This document shows, piece after piece, positions 34,432-46,117 of a stretch of DNA of 64,000 bases (the first letter of the stretch is position 1; every line of letters begins with the position of its first letter). The position numbers and the translations under genes were made by a program. This DNA is from Calliopum simillimum (lineage: Eukaryota > Arthropoda > Insecta > Diptera > Lauxaniidae), in contig OX638368.1 of NCBI GenBank assembly GCA_951812925.1, positions 125,015,309 through 125,079,308 on the forward strand, given 5' to 3'. The notes under the pieces are model-generated. The model saw only the letters and a program-made list of their open reading frames with translations, made no database searches and was not told the origin of the DNA.

Positions 34432-34850
34432 TTGATCTGACCAATTTTTGAAAATTATAAAATGTCTCAGAAAAACTTCGAAAAAACTCACACCGGTATT
34501 TTGGGCGATGCTTTTCTTTCGAGTAAAAAATCGTTTATCCATCAACGTTATTGACAAACGCAAAAAAAATCGGTTTTCGGAACCGAATATCATCTATACA
34601 AATCAAATGTATGATTTTTAAACGCAAAAATTTTTGCAAAAACATAATCTCAATTTTTCAATCAAACTGCATTTTGTGAAGAACTAAAAAGTTATGAGTA
34701 AAAAACAAATTCTTTATATTAACTCAATTTTTGTTACCCTCGCGGCATTGTAAAGTAATTGTTTCAAAATTTTAAGCTGGGTTAAGCCTCTTTATCTGAA
34801 AAACTGCAATGGAAGAGTGGGGTGGTCCATTTAACAAAGAATGCGCCATA
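34432..34850. other. Stretch without a recognisable gene
   Basis: Nothing supported. Confidence 0.5.
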
Positions 34851-34852
34851 TA

Positions 34853-35084
34853 CACACTAAGAAATTAAAGTATACTTTTCTTATTTTTGATTCCCTTTAG
34901 TATTGATTTAAAATTTTTTGGTATTAAATTCCGATTTTTTTTTCCAAAAAAATTTTAAATTTATTCCAAAAAAGTATACAATTTATTCCAAAATAGTATA
35001 AAATTAATATATATATTTTTTTTTTTGGCATTGTTCTATGTAAATACTTTTTGGTTTTAAAATTAAACTTAAAGTTTTACTGTG
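34853..35084. mobile_element. Short Tc1/mariner-type MITE, second copy
   Basis: CACACTAAGAAATTAAAG at the left and an inverted CACAGTAAAACTTTAAG at the right, TA-flanked at 34851-34852 and 35085-35086. Same family as 10639-10814, inverted and about 55 bp longer. Confidence 0.75.
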
Positions 35085-35086
35085 TA

Positions 35087-36784
35087 TATTTTTTCCACAC
35101 TAAAATATTTATTTATTTATTTTATTTTGGGTTGTACAACAAGACATAGTCTTTTAATTTAAAATAAAATTTATTTCTTCAAATGTTCTATGGATCAGGT
35201 CGCATTTGTTTTTGTTCGGTGCACTTTTGATACAAAATTTTTTTTTAATCAAAACACGATAATTCTATTTTAATGTTTTTATTTAAAAAAAACGTAAATG
35301 AAACATGTATAAAAACAAAACAATTCAATCAATTTTATAAATAAACTTACCTTTTTGACTGTGCGAACATACCTTAAACATTTTTTCTTACTAGTTAGAA
35401 CTGTCAAAGATGTCGAGTTGGCTTCAGAGATTGTATTTTTGGTGTTAAAATGTTTGTTTTGCACATCGCCTTTCCATATGAAAACTACAAAATCGAATGT
35501 GCCCCAAATATGAATTCGCCCCGGTTTACCATAAAAGCATTCTTAACAACTGGCCTACCTTCTCACTGGGTTACTAAGTACATCATTGTGTTATCAAATG
35601 TCGCACTGTTGCGTCGTCGTTTTTTGCTGATGTCAGTAATGACGTCACACACACTTGCACATTGTTATTGATACTCATACCATTGCCATAACTGACATGC
35701 CAAAGTTTTTCATGCTAACAATGTAGATATGTCGGTACTCGTATCTAAGTATCTATGTATGTCCATAGGACTGGCAAAACCATGAGCAAACTATTTACTA
35801 TGACAACAAAATTGATAACAAAATATCGACATTGATTTGATGTTTCGCAACGATAACGACCGGTGCTCATTTAATTGTGTTCGAAATTTTAATCAGTTTG
35901 AAGGAGTTGTGTTTTTTTCTATTTATTTATTATTTAATATCTTTTGTAATTCTTCTACCAGCATGATAAGTGACTCGTTTACTTTAAGATTCGATATCTT
36001 ATCAGTTGTTAAATTTATTTCGCTTATTTTTTTTAGTTGATTATTATGTCAGAATACTAAGTTACAGGGTAATATTATGTTCAGTCAATATATGTTTTTT
36101 ATGTTAAAATAAATTGATTTCCATTGTGCGACTTAATAAGGAGACTAATTCGATTAATCAGTACAAAGGGTTTTTATGTTTTCCCTCATAATAAAATATA
36201 ATTCTGTATAATAGGGTATTATACAGATAGCATTGACATCTTCGGTATTCCATAGCAAAATTCTCATTGGGAGTGAAAATGAAATGAAATGAAAGAAATG
36301 TCGTCAAGTAAAATGTAGTGCAAAAAGTAAAGTCCTGAGTTTATTCTGCCATCCTTAACTTCAAGGTCAGCGATTAGAAGAAATTTAACATATTTAGTTC
36401 ACACTCTTATTCTATGTGAGCAATTTTATGAAATTTTTAGAGAATAATTAACTTGAATTCCTATTTCTCTACAACTTTTTCTTAAACCCTAATAAATCAG
36501 TGACACCGCACAGTGCGACAAAAACCAAATTTTCTGCCTAAAAGTCCAAAAAGCTTTGATTCCTGGATATCTTCGCAAGATATTTTGAATAAAAATTTTC
36601 CATCATTAACCAAGCAATTGACATATAATAATATCAGAACATAGACAAATGTTTGTTATCGAAAATTGTGATTTAAGTTATGCCAAATGCAAATTGTTGG
36701 ACAAGTTTTGTTTTCAATTTTAAAGATTTTTCGGCTAGAAGCCTTTAACTCTGTTCTTTTCTGAATTTTTTGATGTATCACTCC
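35087..36784. other. Stretch without a recognisable gene
   Basis: No domain-bearing ORF. 35540-35700 is somewhat GC-richer. Nothing else supported. Confidence 0.45.
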
Positions 36785-37085
36785 ATACAAAAAAAAAAAA
36801 CAAAGTTTGGAAAAACCGCCCTTTATTTGAAAACATACCTTGAGAGTATCTAGGAAACAAAAAAAATAAATTTTTTTCGACCACTCTAAAAACAGCCAAG
36901 ATGGTATTTTTCCATAACTTCGGTAGGTGAGAGGCCTGATGTTTAAAAACTACACATATATCGTTGTAAAGGGCTTAATTAGGCCAACATTTTTTTCCTC
37001 ATGTTGTTTGGACCTCCAAAGTCATATTCGACTAGTACCTACGACCTAGTTTTTCTGGTTCGTATTCCCTTAAACGACACTTGTA
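36785..37085. repeat. Dispersed repeat with an empty insertion site
   Basis: Co-linear with 7445-7735 and with the interrupted arm at 2585-3175. It contains the uninterrupted GAGAGTATCTAGGAAACAAA (36842-36861), i.e. the empty-site version of the TA target used at 2650. Confidence 0.75.
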
Positions 37086-38185
37086 CATGAGAATACGCCC
37101 ATTTATTTCTTTGCTCTTATTTTACCAAATCTTAACAATTTCTTTTAATAAATAAAAGAGTTATGATCAAAATTAATTTTATATGGAAAGTGGGCGTTTC
37201 CACACATACCTATTGCTAAGGAATTTTTAAGAATTATTTCTACCTATGTAGTTAGGAATTTTTAAAGTTATTTTTCAGATTTTGCCGCACTGTGAACCGC
37301 CAGAAACCAACCGGCTAAAATCTAAACTTCATTGAACAAATGTGGTAAAGTGGGTCGACCACCATATAAAAAAGAACCTAAGAACCAATGAATTATGTAC
37401 CCTGGCTTTTTGTTAGACTTTTCACAAAATATTTTGACTTTGGTGAAAACTTTAATAAGGCTTTAATTTTGTTTGGCCAAAAGCACTATTGAAATGGAAA
37501 TCTATAATAAAAAGATAGGACTTTTGAGAAAGAGTATTAACGGCGTGCCGCGACACCTTCTTACGATGGACTGTTGAAGAAGAGGATTTTTGAAGGTCTT
37601 ATGATTCAAGAGGAGGGATAGAAATATGACATTTCTCAATTAATACCAAATGCCGATTTACACATATACATAATGAAATTCTTTTCTCTGTGTAGTTCTT
37701 TCATACTCTTTTTTTATTTTTTGCATTAAATTAATCTGCCTCATTCACTGGTGATAGGTTTCTCATCCAAATTTGTCGACAAATTTTCATGCGTTCGATT
37801 TCCTTTCCAATGAAAATTGTAGCCTTCTACTCGTGCAACCTTGGGCCTTTTGCACTGAATCTTTTATTTCGGATAACTCAATACTCGCATTGTTTGTTAG
37901 CTTAACATTACAAACATAAACAAACAAATAAACAATAATTCATCAACATAATTTAATGCAGTGTACACACAGTTGTGCCTGTGATCAAACACACATACTA
38001 GCACACATGCACATAGCTAGATGAGAATTTGCCCAGTAGACAAAAGCAGGGATTATACATTCTTTATTGTGTTGAAGGATATCTTAAACGTACAATATTT
38101 TTTAAGTGCCAGGCAAACTTGATTTCTCATACAATTCACATCTTTAAGAGCTATAAAGGACTTAATAACAGATAACAGACATCTA
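37086..38185. other. Stretch without a recognisable gene
   Basis: TTCTTTTCTCTGTGTAG at 37679 resembles a CACNGAG-type end, but no partner was found. Nothing else supported. Confidence 0.45.
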
Positions 38186-38570
38186 AAAGGTAGTTTTATC
38201 TGAAAAGTTTTCCGGGATAAGTTATTTTATAGATTTCGATGTGTGCTTTCCGAACTCAAACTTTGCCACCTTGTATCTTGCCCGCTCGTACCGCCATATT
38301 GGAAAAATGGCACCTAAAATGGCGTCTTAGTATTCATAAAAATATGTGGATTTTCAAAAAAAACGGCGTCTTAGTATTCATAAAAATATGTGGATTTTCA
38401 AATCGCGATATCTCATGAACAATAAGTCGAACGAAAAAAGAGTTAGACTTTAATTGGAATTTGCATGTTCTACAAAATGTATGAACAAAATTATTTTTCT
38501 AAATTATAAGATTGCCGAAAGATGTATCCCAAACTATGTCGCACAAAAAAAAAAAAAAAAACAATATGTA

Positions 38571-39717
38571 GGGGAAGACGGGGTAGATTCGTACACGGGG
38601 CACCTTCGTACAGTGGCTTTATTTCGAAAACTATAGAAGTTAGCATGTCCGCTTATTCATATGCAATATTGGTGCTTTTCTTATCTGACTTTTACTTCGT
38701 TTAGTGGTAATAACTTTATACTAAAATTTTAAAATACTTCTGCTGGTTCAAAAACAGATATGCTATTTTACTGTGTGTTTACTATTTTTGCGATTTGGCT
38801 TATAGTTTTAATAGAAATAACAACAATCTATTTTGATCAGTTTGGGGCACATTAGTGCATATAGTTACGGGGGACATTCGTACACACGACTTTACCCTTA
38901 TGAAGCGTAATTTTAATTTATTTAGTTTAACAAAAGTAAAAGCCGGTGTATAATTACCAATAAATTCATGGAATTACTGAAACACGTCCAAAAGCAAACG
39001 CAATACTCCAAAGATAACCTTAATATGCCGCTAGTCGACAGCTATGAAAGTCATTTCTCAATAGATGCAGTTAATTATGTTTGGAGCAACGGGATAGTTT
39101 ATTTCTTACTCCTATCATACTTTACACACCGTCTTCAACCAATAGAGGCTTGATTGGGCCTTTTTATTGAAAACTGAGAACTGCGTTCAAAGATTGGAAT
39201 GCGAATAACCATGGAAAAGTTCCTAATATGTGCAATATTCCAAGTCTGGCTAAAGTTTTCAATCATGTCATGGTAAAAATATTACAAGTGCATTTGAAAT
39301 AACAAGAATATGGCCATTTAACAAACTATTGTGCAGCGACGAAGATTTTGCATCTATTGGAATTTACCAGTCAAGTTATATGGCAGTTCTGCATGCGAAA
39401 GATGTTCTATACGTTTAAGACGATACTCTTTCATTCGATCCACATACGATTTCATCGCCTTAATTGCTCCGTCCACCGTTGCACGTATACCACACGGTAT
39501 GTACGAATGTGCCCCATATGTGGGGTAGTGTGTGTGAGTATTTTCAGAAAATCTGTCATTGCTCTTAAATGATAAATCGGACCGTCTTTAGCTTTCACTA
39601 CATAAAAAGCTTAATATTGTACTTATTTAACTGCATACTAGTCATGTTGAAAAATTGGTAGCTTGCTTTGTTTCTAGCTATAAAGTGAAAACTGTACGAA
39701 TCTACCCCATCTTCCAC
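38571..39717 (+). mobile_element. Pogo-like DNA transposon relic
   Basis: Ends GGGGAAGACGGGGTAGATTC (left) and inverted GTGGAAGATGGGGTAGATTC (right), flanked by TA at 38569-38570 and 39718-39719. It carries a broken DDE_1 (pogo/Tigger-type) transposase C-terminal half. About 1.15 kb, so internally deleted relative to a full element of about 2 kb. Inserted in an FB-2 fold-back. Confidence 0.8.
38968..39400 (+). pseudogene. Pogo-like (DDE_1) transposase fragment
   Basis: Three pieces can be read. 38968-39150 gives ELLKHVQKQTQYSKDNLNMP, then VDSYESHFSID (the DNHESH-type second catalytic Asp) and NGIVYF...THRLQPIEA, where the third acidic residue reads Glu instead of the usual Asp, with 35 residues between. 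After a TGA and a frameshift, about 39188-39285 gives FKDWNANNHGKVPNM and IPSLAKVFNHVMV. A further shift gives AFEITRIWPFNKLL and SDEDF (about 39292-39345), the conserved C-terminal IWPFN block. The N-terminal DNA-binding domain and first catalytic Asp are missing. Non-functional. Confidence 0.8.
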
Positions 39718-40073
39718 TACATAGTTTGTAGAGCAAGTATGTCAACTTATGACTTACCGTTCACGAGTTATAGCAGTTTGAAGCTCAACATACCACTGTG
39801 CGCACTCTTAAACTGTCTACGTACTTGACTCACTTTTGACACATTGCAAATTAAGATATCTCCTAAGCATTATGAGCTACAATATTGTCCAACAATATTT
39901 TTCTCTAAAAGTTACTGTTAGAGAGATATTTGCAAACATTTTTTTTAGGCGCCATTTTTCCAATTTGGCGGCGCGAGAGGACAAGTGGCAAAGTTGAATT
40001 TCAGAAAAATTACATCGAAGTCCCGCAAAGCATTTCAGTTAACCTCCTTTTTAAGTCTCAAATGACTGCACTA

Positions 40074-41786
40074 CTAGGGAGGGGCATCATTCAATTGTAT
40101 ACTGGGAGTATGTTCTATTTTCTTTGCTGAAATTTATTTTTTTTGTCTTCTTTCGATTTGACGAAAAGTGAAATGATTGCTTCCGTTGCTGTCATCGCAG
40201 ACATTTTAAGGGAATTCTTAAGGTTTCAATATCCTTGAAAAAGTTCTTTTGTATGTGCGTGTACGTATATGTATATTTTTGCTTTTTCGTATATGTATGC
40301 AATGGCGTGTATGTTTGCTTAAATGATATCTTTGTATTCTGACTCAGAAAAAAATCGCTTTTTCTTTTTTTTCCTAGAAATTATCACTTTGACTGCAAGA
40401 CATTTTGCACGACAATGCGCCAGCATATCCTTAGAAATACAAATAAATATACGCACACTTATATATGTACGTATATTGACATACATACTTTACTTATTTA
40501 CAGATGTTGCTACGCAAAATGAAAAAAAAAAAAAAAAAAAATAACAACATAATACCAAAAAAGCATAAAAAAATGTTAAACGAAATACCCGTAACACTCC
40601 ATCTGCGTGACATTCTCGATTAATTTTCGTTTATATTCTGAATTTTTTATGTACTCGCATATATGTATGTACTCTATACATACAAGGAGCAAATTGCTGT
40701 CTAAGGTATATTAAAACTCAAATAAAATGCTGCCTTAACATGATGCTTAGGAAGGTATTCGCTGTATTCTTTCCTTTTATAATAACAACAAGCTCCAGCT
40801 CTTAAAAATATTCCTTTAATAAAGTTTTTCTTTTTTTTTTTCAATATTAAATAGTTTTTTTATTGCCAGATTCAAATGTAAATCTCGCACGTATAAAGGT
40901 GTCCAAACGTTAAATGATTTACACTTGACTGTTTGTTTTATATAAATTTCATTTTATGTAGATATTTTTCTATGTGTTGTTATTAATTAAATTTGATTGT
41001 GTGAAACTAGAAATGATGAACGAGAACAAAAGTATGCACTACTAATGTGTTCCTTTAAGCAAAGTAATAGTTCATATAAGATATAAACGATAAGGTTACA
41101 AAGCTTTTGGGAGATGATAGAGGAGGCAAAGACAAAGAAAAAATTGCAAAACTGATTTTCTGATTTGTTTTACAAAAAAATTTCTTGGGTCACCCCAACA
41201 TTTTAGGATAATTTTTTTAATAGAAAACTTTTAGTTAATCATGTGAGCTTTCTAAGAATGTATTCCGCTTAAAAAATTTAAAAGAAATTCGCAAACTTCT
41301 GGACCTTTAAATTTGACATTTTCAATTTCTGTATGCTTTTTTAGTATGAAAAAGGTGCTATTAATACACACTTTTATAATTACTAGAATCGCCCGGTGGT
41401 CAAAATTCGTCCACAAATGTATTAAATAATGTTGGTACTTTTTGTACACTTTTAGTACTTTTTTTGCTATTTGGTACGAAATAAAAAAGCTCATTTATCA
41501 TCCCTGTTACATTGACAAATGTGAAACGAAAAGAAAACAAAAAAACATGAAGTCAGTGTCAGTCAGGTTTTTGTCTTTCTCTTTGTGCTGTATCCTCTTT
41601 TCAGCTCTGTGTGAGCGCTGGGGCGTTGTTAAATTTGCATTTAATTTTACCTGGCTTGGTGGCAAAATATTAAAATAATTTTTACTTTGTACACACAAAT
41701 ACCTTTCTAATGGTGTATAATTCAAAGTCGTGCTCCATTTCTAACATAGTAAAAAAGGTAGGACAAATGTCTGTCTTGCGTATTTA
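40074..41786. other. Stretch without a recognisable gene
   Basis: ORFs of up to 80 codons lack known motifs; no repeat ends recognised. Confidence 0.45.
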
Positions 41787-43071
41787 TATATGAGGAATTC
41801 TCAAAAATTGTGGAATTCTACAGTTTTTGAGGCACATTCACCAAACTTGGTGGAGAGGTCACTTTTTATATAAGAATCAAAAATTGGAAGGGTGCTTGTC
41901 AAAAAAAAAAAAGTAAAAAAAGTTACGCATATAAATATGAAGCAAAACACGTCAAGTGTACCTGCTGAAAATTTTTTTGTCTCCGATTTCGCTCAAATTT
42001 GGCAATATAGTAGTCCTGATATACAAAAACAATATTCCGGGAGGATTTGGTCCTAGTACCATTAATTGTTAAAATACAGGGTGTTGAAGTTGGCGTTTTT
42101 AGTGATTTTCATGAAAAGGCGTTTTTTCAAAAATTTAGAGCTTACACCAAAGTTTGTAAAGTAACTTGTCCCATTCATTTTTAAATGTTCTTTTTATAAA
42201 AAAATATTACATGGTGAAAAAAATTTTTTTTCACCGAAATATTTTAAACTTAAAAATACTTTTCAATTTTTTTTTAAAAAAACCCCCCTTAAATTTTTTT
42301 TAAAAGTGCTTCAAATTAAAGCATAATTTAAAAGCTTTAAAATGATGTGTAACTCAAGATGGTATTCGGTCGTTGGATGAGAGTTTTTGGCTTTTAAACG
42401 CTTTTTTCGTAAGATGCCTTCCTCTTAAGTAAACAAAGAGTTTTGCCTGCTGTGGGCGTTTAAAAGCCAAAAACTCTCATCCAACGACCGAATACCATCT
42501 TGAGTCACAAATCATTTTAAAGCTTTTAAATTATGCTTTAATTTGAAGTACTTTTAAAAAAAATTTAAGAGGGTTTTTTTTTTTAAAAAATTCAAAAGTA
42601 TTTTTAAGTTTAAAATATTTCGGTGAAAAAAAATTTTTTTCACCATGTAATATTTTTTTATAAAAAGAACATTTAAAAATGAATGGGACAAGTTACTTTA
42701 CAAACTTTGGTGTAAGCTCTAAATTTTTGAAAAAACGCCTTTTCATGAAAATCACTAAAAACGCCAACTTCAATACCCTGTATTTTAACAATTAATGGTA
42801 CTAGGACCAAATCCTCCCGGAATATTGTTTTTGTATATCAGGACTACTATATTGCCAAATTTGAGCGAAATCGGAGACAAAAAAATTTTCAGCTGGTACA
42901 CTTGACGTGTTTTGCTTCATATATATATGCGTAACTTTTTTTACTTTTTTTTTTTTTGACAAGCACCCTTCCAATTTTTGATTCTTATATAAAAAGTGAC
43001 CTCTCCACCAAGTTTGGTGAATGTGCCTCAAAAACTGTAGAATTCCACAATTTTTGAGAATTCCTCATATA
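41787..43071. repeat. Full fold-back element, family FB-1
   Basis: Left arm 41787-42401 and right arm 42456-43071 (about 615 bp each) with a 54-bp spacer; tips TATATGAGGAATTCTC and its inverse. Arms are near-identical. Related copies: a solo right-type arm at 14245-14851 and an 80-bp tip at 9559-9637. The 76-codon minus ORF in the right arm shows no known domain. Confidence 0.9.
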
Positions 43072-43129
43072 GATTTTTGAAATTTCCATTAAATTTCCTT
43101 TAATTCGGTAGTGAATTTGTTACACCAAT

Positions 43130-43665
43130 TTTTATACCCTACACACAAGGTATATTCACTTTGTCCTTCCGTTTGTAACGCGGAAAAGGAGGCGTGGCAT
43201 ATATAGAAAAGTATATATATTCTTGATTAGCGTCACCTCCTGAGTCGATATTTTCGATAATTCAATGAAATTTGGTACACTGCCTCCGTTGTAAAAGCCA
43301 ATACAAAAACTATATTCAAATTGCAACTTTAGGAGTATTTTTCACGACAATGCAAGCAAAATACACATAAATACTACGAGTTGTAAAAGCAAGCTCTGAG
43401 CTAAAAGTGAGCGAATTCGGTCAAGAAGGCGTGGCGCCTCCCATACAAGCAAAAGCTTCAAAACGCTATACTGAATGCGTTTTTTGAGATAATCAAACTA
43501 AATTTCACTCAAATACTGAAGACTATAAATACATGCTCTGAGCTAAAACTATGCGTACTCGGACAAGAGGGCGTGACACCTCCCATATAAGCAAAAACTT
43601 CAAAACGCTATACTGAAAATGTCTTTTGTGATAATCCAACCAAATTTCACTCGTATTTTGGAACC
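43130..43665 (+). repeat. Dispersed GGGCGTGGC repeat, copy 4
   Basis: TATACCCTACACACAAGGTA opens the copy, followed by TTTGTCCTTCCGTTTGTAAC, TATATATTCTTGATTAGCG, AGAAGGCGTGGCGCCTCCCA (43426) and AGAGGGCGTGACACCTCCCA (43566). Spacing 140 bp. The usual 3' end block is missing. Confidence 0.7.
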
Positions 43666-43982
43666 AGGACTACGCCTGCTTTAACTTCTTGCGCTAGTTA
43701 TAGTGGCATTATCGGATTTTGTATATAATAGAACGATATAGTATCATGCCAATCAACATAAAATTTTTGTTTAGAGATAGTTTCTAAAAGTTTTTGATCA
43801 TATTAGCTTCCTTATAATGCTTAATTCACACATGGTTCGTTTGCCGACCTTATTTTCCAGATTCTCAAACTTGGCGCATTTTATTACTTCAGTTTCAAAC
43901 AAAATTTGAACACGAAATGTGCATAAACGAAATAAATATGATGAAAATTGAAAAATATCACTAAAAAATTTAATAATTTTTA

Positions 43983-45372
43983 GTACAATCATTTGGGAGA
44001 AAAAAATGATGTTACCTGGAAAGTTTTGCGGGATTTCTGCAAATGAGTTATTTTATAGATTTCGATGTGCTCTTTCAGAATTTTAACTTTGCTACCTCGT
44101 ATCGTGTTCGCCCGAGCCGCCATATTGGAAAAATGGCGTCCAAAATCAGTTTTTTACAAATATCTCTTTAACGGTTATATTTAGAGAAAATTTTTTTGGG
44201 ACAATGTTGTAGCTTATAAAATTTTCTATAAAAATGACCCTCGAATTGTTTTCGTACGACTCATAACTCAGGAGATATCTTTATTCAAAATTTTAGAAAA
44301 ATTAGTAAATTGTGAATGCCACTTATGAGTAGGCTCAGTGATGTGTCAAGCTTATAATTACGATAACTTATGAACGGTGAGTCGCACGTTTAAAATAAAA
44401 ATATTTATTTATAGGGAATAACTTGCGCTACAAGATACATATCAATTTTTTTTCATATCACCTATAGTTAAGGAGATATTTTTCCCACAAACCTAAATTT
44501 TTGAAAAAAAACGTTTTTTCAAAATTGCTCCTAAACGGTTCGTCCTAGAAAAAAAATTGTCGATGCATTTTGTAGAACGTTCAATTTCCTATAAGAGTCT
44601 CTTCGAGCTTTTTTTTCGTCAGATTTACCCTACATGAGATATCGCGACTTGAAAATCATTCAAAATTGAACATAGTAGGGCGCATAGAACAATATTCAAT
44701 TTTGAATGATTTTCAAGACGCTATATCTCATGAAGGCTAAGTCTGACAAAAAAACAGCTCGAAGAGACTCTTATAGGGAATTCAACGTTCTACAAAATGC
44801 ATGGACAATTTTTTTTCTACAACGAACCGTTTAGGAGCCATTTTGAAAAAACTTTTTTTTTCAAAATTTTATGTTTGTGGGAAAAATATCTCCTTAACTA
44901 TAAGTGATATGAAAAAAAAATGATATGTATCTTGTAGCGCAAGTTATTTCCTATAAACAAGTGTTTTTATTTTAAACGTGCAACTCACCGTTCATAAGTT
45001 ATCGTAATTATAAGCTTGACACATCACTGTGCCTACTCATAAGTGGCATTCACAATTTACTAATTTTTCTAATATTTTGAATAAAGATATCTCCTGAGTT
45101 ATAAGTCGTACGAAAACAATTCTAAGGTCAATTTTATAGAAAATTTTATAAGCTACAACATTGTCCTGAAAAATTTTTCTCTATATATAACCGTTAAAGA
45201 GATATTTGTAAAAAACTGATTTTGGACGCCATTTTTCCAATATGGCGGCTCGAGCGAACACGATACGAGGTAGCAAAGTTGAAATTCTGAATGAGCACAT
45301 CGAAATCTATAAAATAACTCATTTGCAGAAATCCCGCAAAACTTTCCAGGTAAAACTACCAAATGACTGTAC
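43983..45372. repeat. Full fold-back element, family FB-2
   Basis: Left arm 43983-44670 and right arm 44695-45372 with a 24-bp spacer; tips GTACAATCATTTGG and inverted GTACAGTCATTTGG, flanked by TA (43981-43982, 45373-45374). Arms are near-identical with scattered mismatches. Short ORFs overlap on both strands as mirror images. The TA flank suggests Tc1/mariner-type mobilisation. Confidence 0.85.
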
Positions 45373-45374
45373 TA

Positions 45375-46113
45375 TTTGTAGGGAAATTGAAAAATTATAT
45401 TTATTTTTAGGAACCTATTTAGAGCATCCCACTTTTTTCACCCTTGCAGTCTAACATATATAACTGATTTTGAATGTTCAGATGCACATACACGTATGTT
45501 TTTACGAACACAATGTTTGGATGACAAATATGCAACTGGGTGCACTACGGTTCAATGATCACCAATCTTTTTAAAATTATTTCGTTTTCGAACTTTTGCT
45601 TCAGCACGAGACTAAATTTTAATTTTTCTTTAAAATTGTTTAGGTCACAACATGTCTAACATTTCGATGGTATTTTTTTATTATTTTCAATGCAGAACTT
45701 TTCATGGAGGCGTTTTTTCCGGGCATTGGCGATAACTAAATATAAAAATAAATACAACTTTAAATTAACTGGTTAAATGCAGTGTCACGCAGCTTGAACT
45801 ACTTTTTTTATATATATTAATATAAAATAATTACATGTATTGGAAAAACACACACATATGAGTTTACGTATATCTCATGTTTTGAGTTATTTATAATTAG
45901 TTGTTGTTATTTCGGCAATTACTTACGTAACTCTCGAAGGAGATAAGTCAATTGAAATACTTTTAATGTTATATAAATCAAGGCAAAAGATGAGATAAGC
46001 TGATTGAAATCGAAAAAATAGTTTTAATTATTTATAAAGTATGCAATTAATTTTGTCTATAGATATATCTCGAAAACGTTGTAATTAACATACGAGTACT
46101 TTTTATCAAAACC
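45375..46113. other. Stretch without a recognisable gene
   Basis: Nothing supported. Confidence 0.5.
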
Positions 46114-46117
46114 AACT

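Larger units (their letters stand above)
38186..40071. repeat. Old FB-2 fold-back, deleted and split by a pogo-like insert
   Basis: 38186-38320 matches the outer left arm of FB-2 (compare 44010-44150). After a 38-bp tandem duplication (38321-38358 and 38365-38402) the sequence jumps to the inner right arm (38395-38500 matching 44700-44815). After the pogo-like insert, 39721-40071 continues along the right arm to the tip AAATGACTGCAC followed by TA. The copy is strongly diverged from 43983-45372. Confidence 0.65.
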
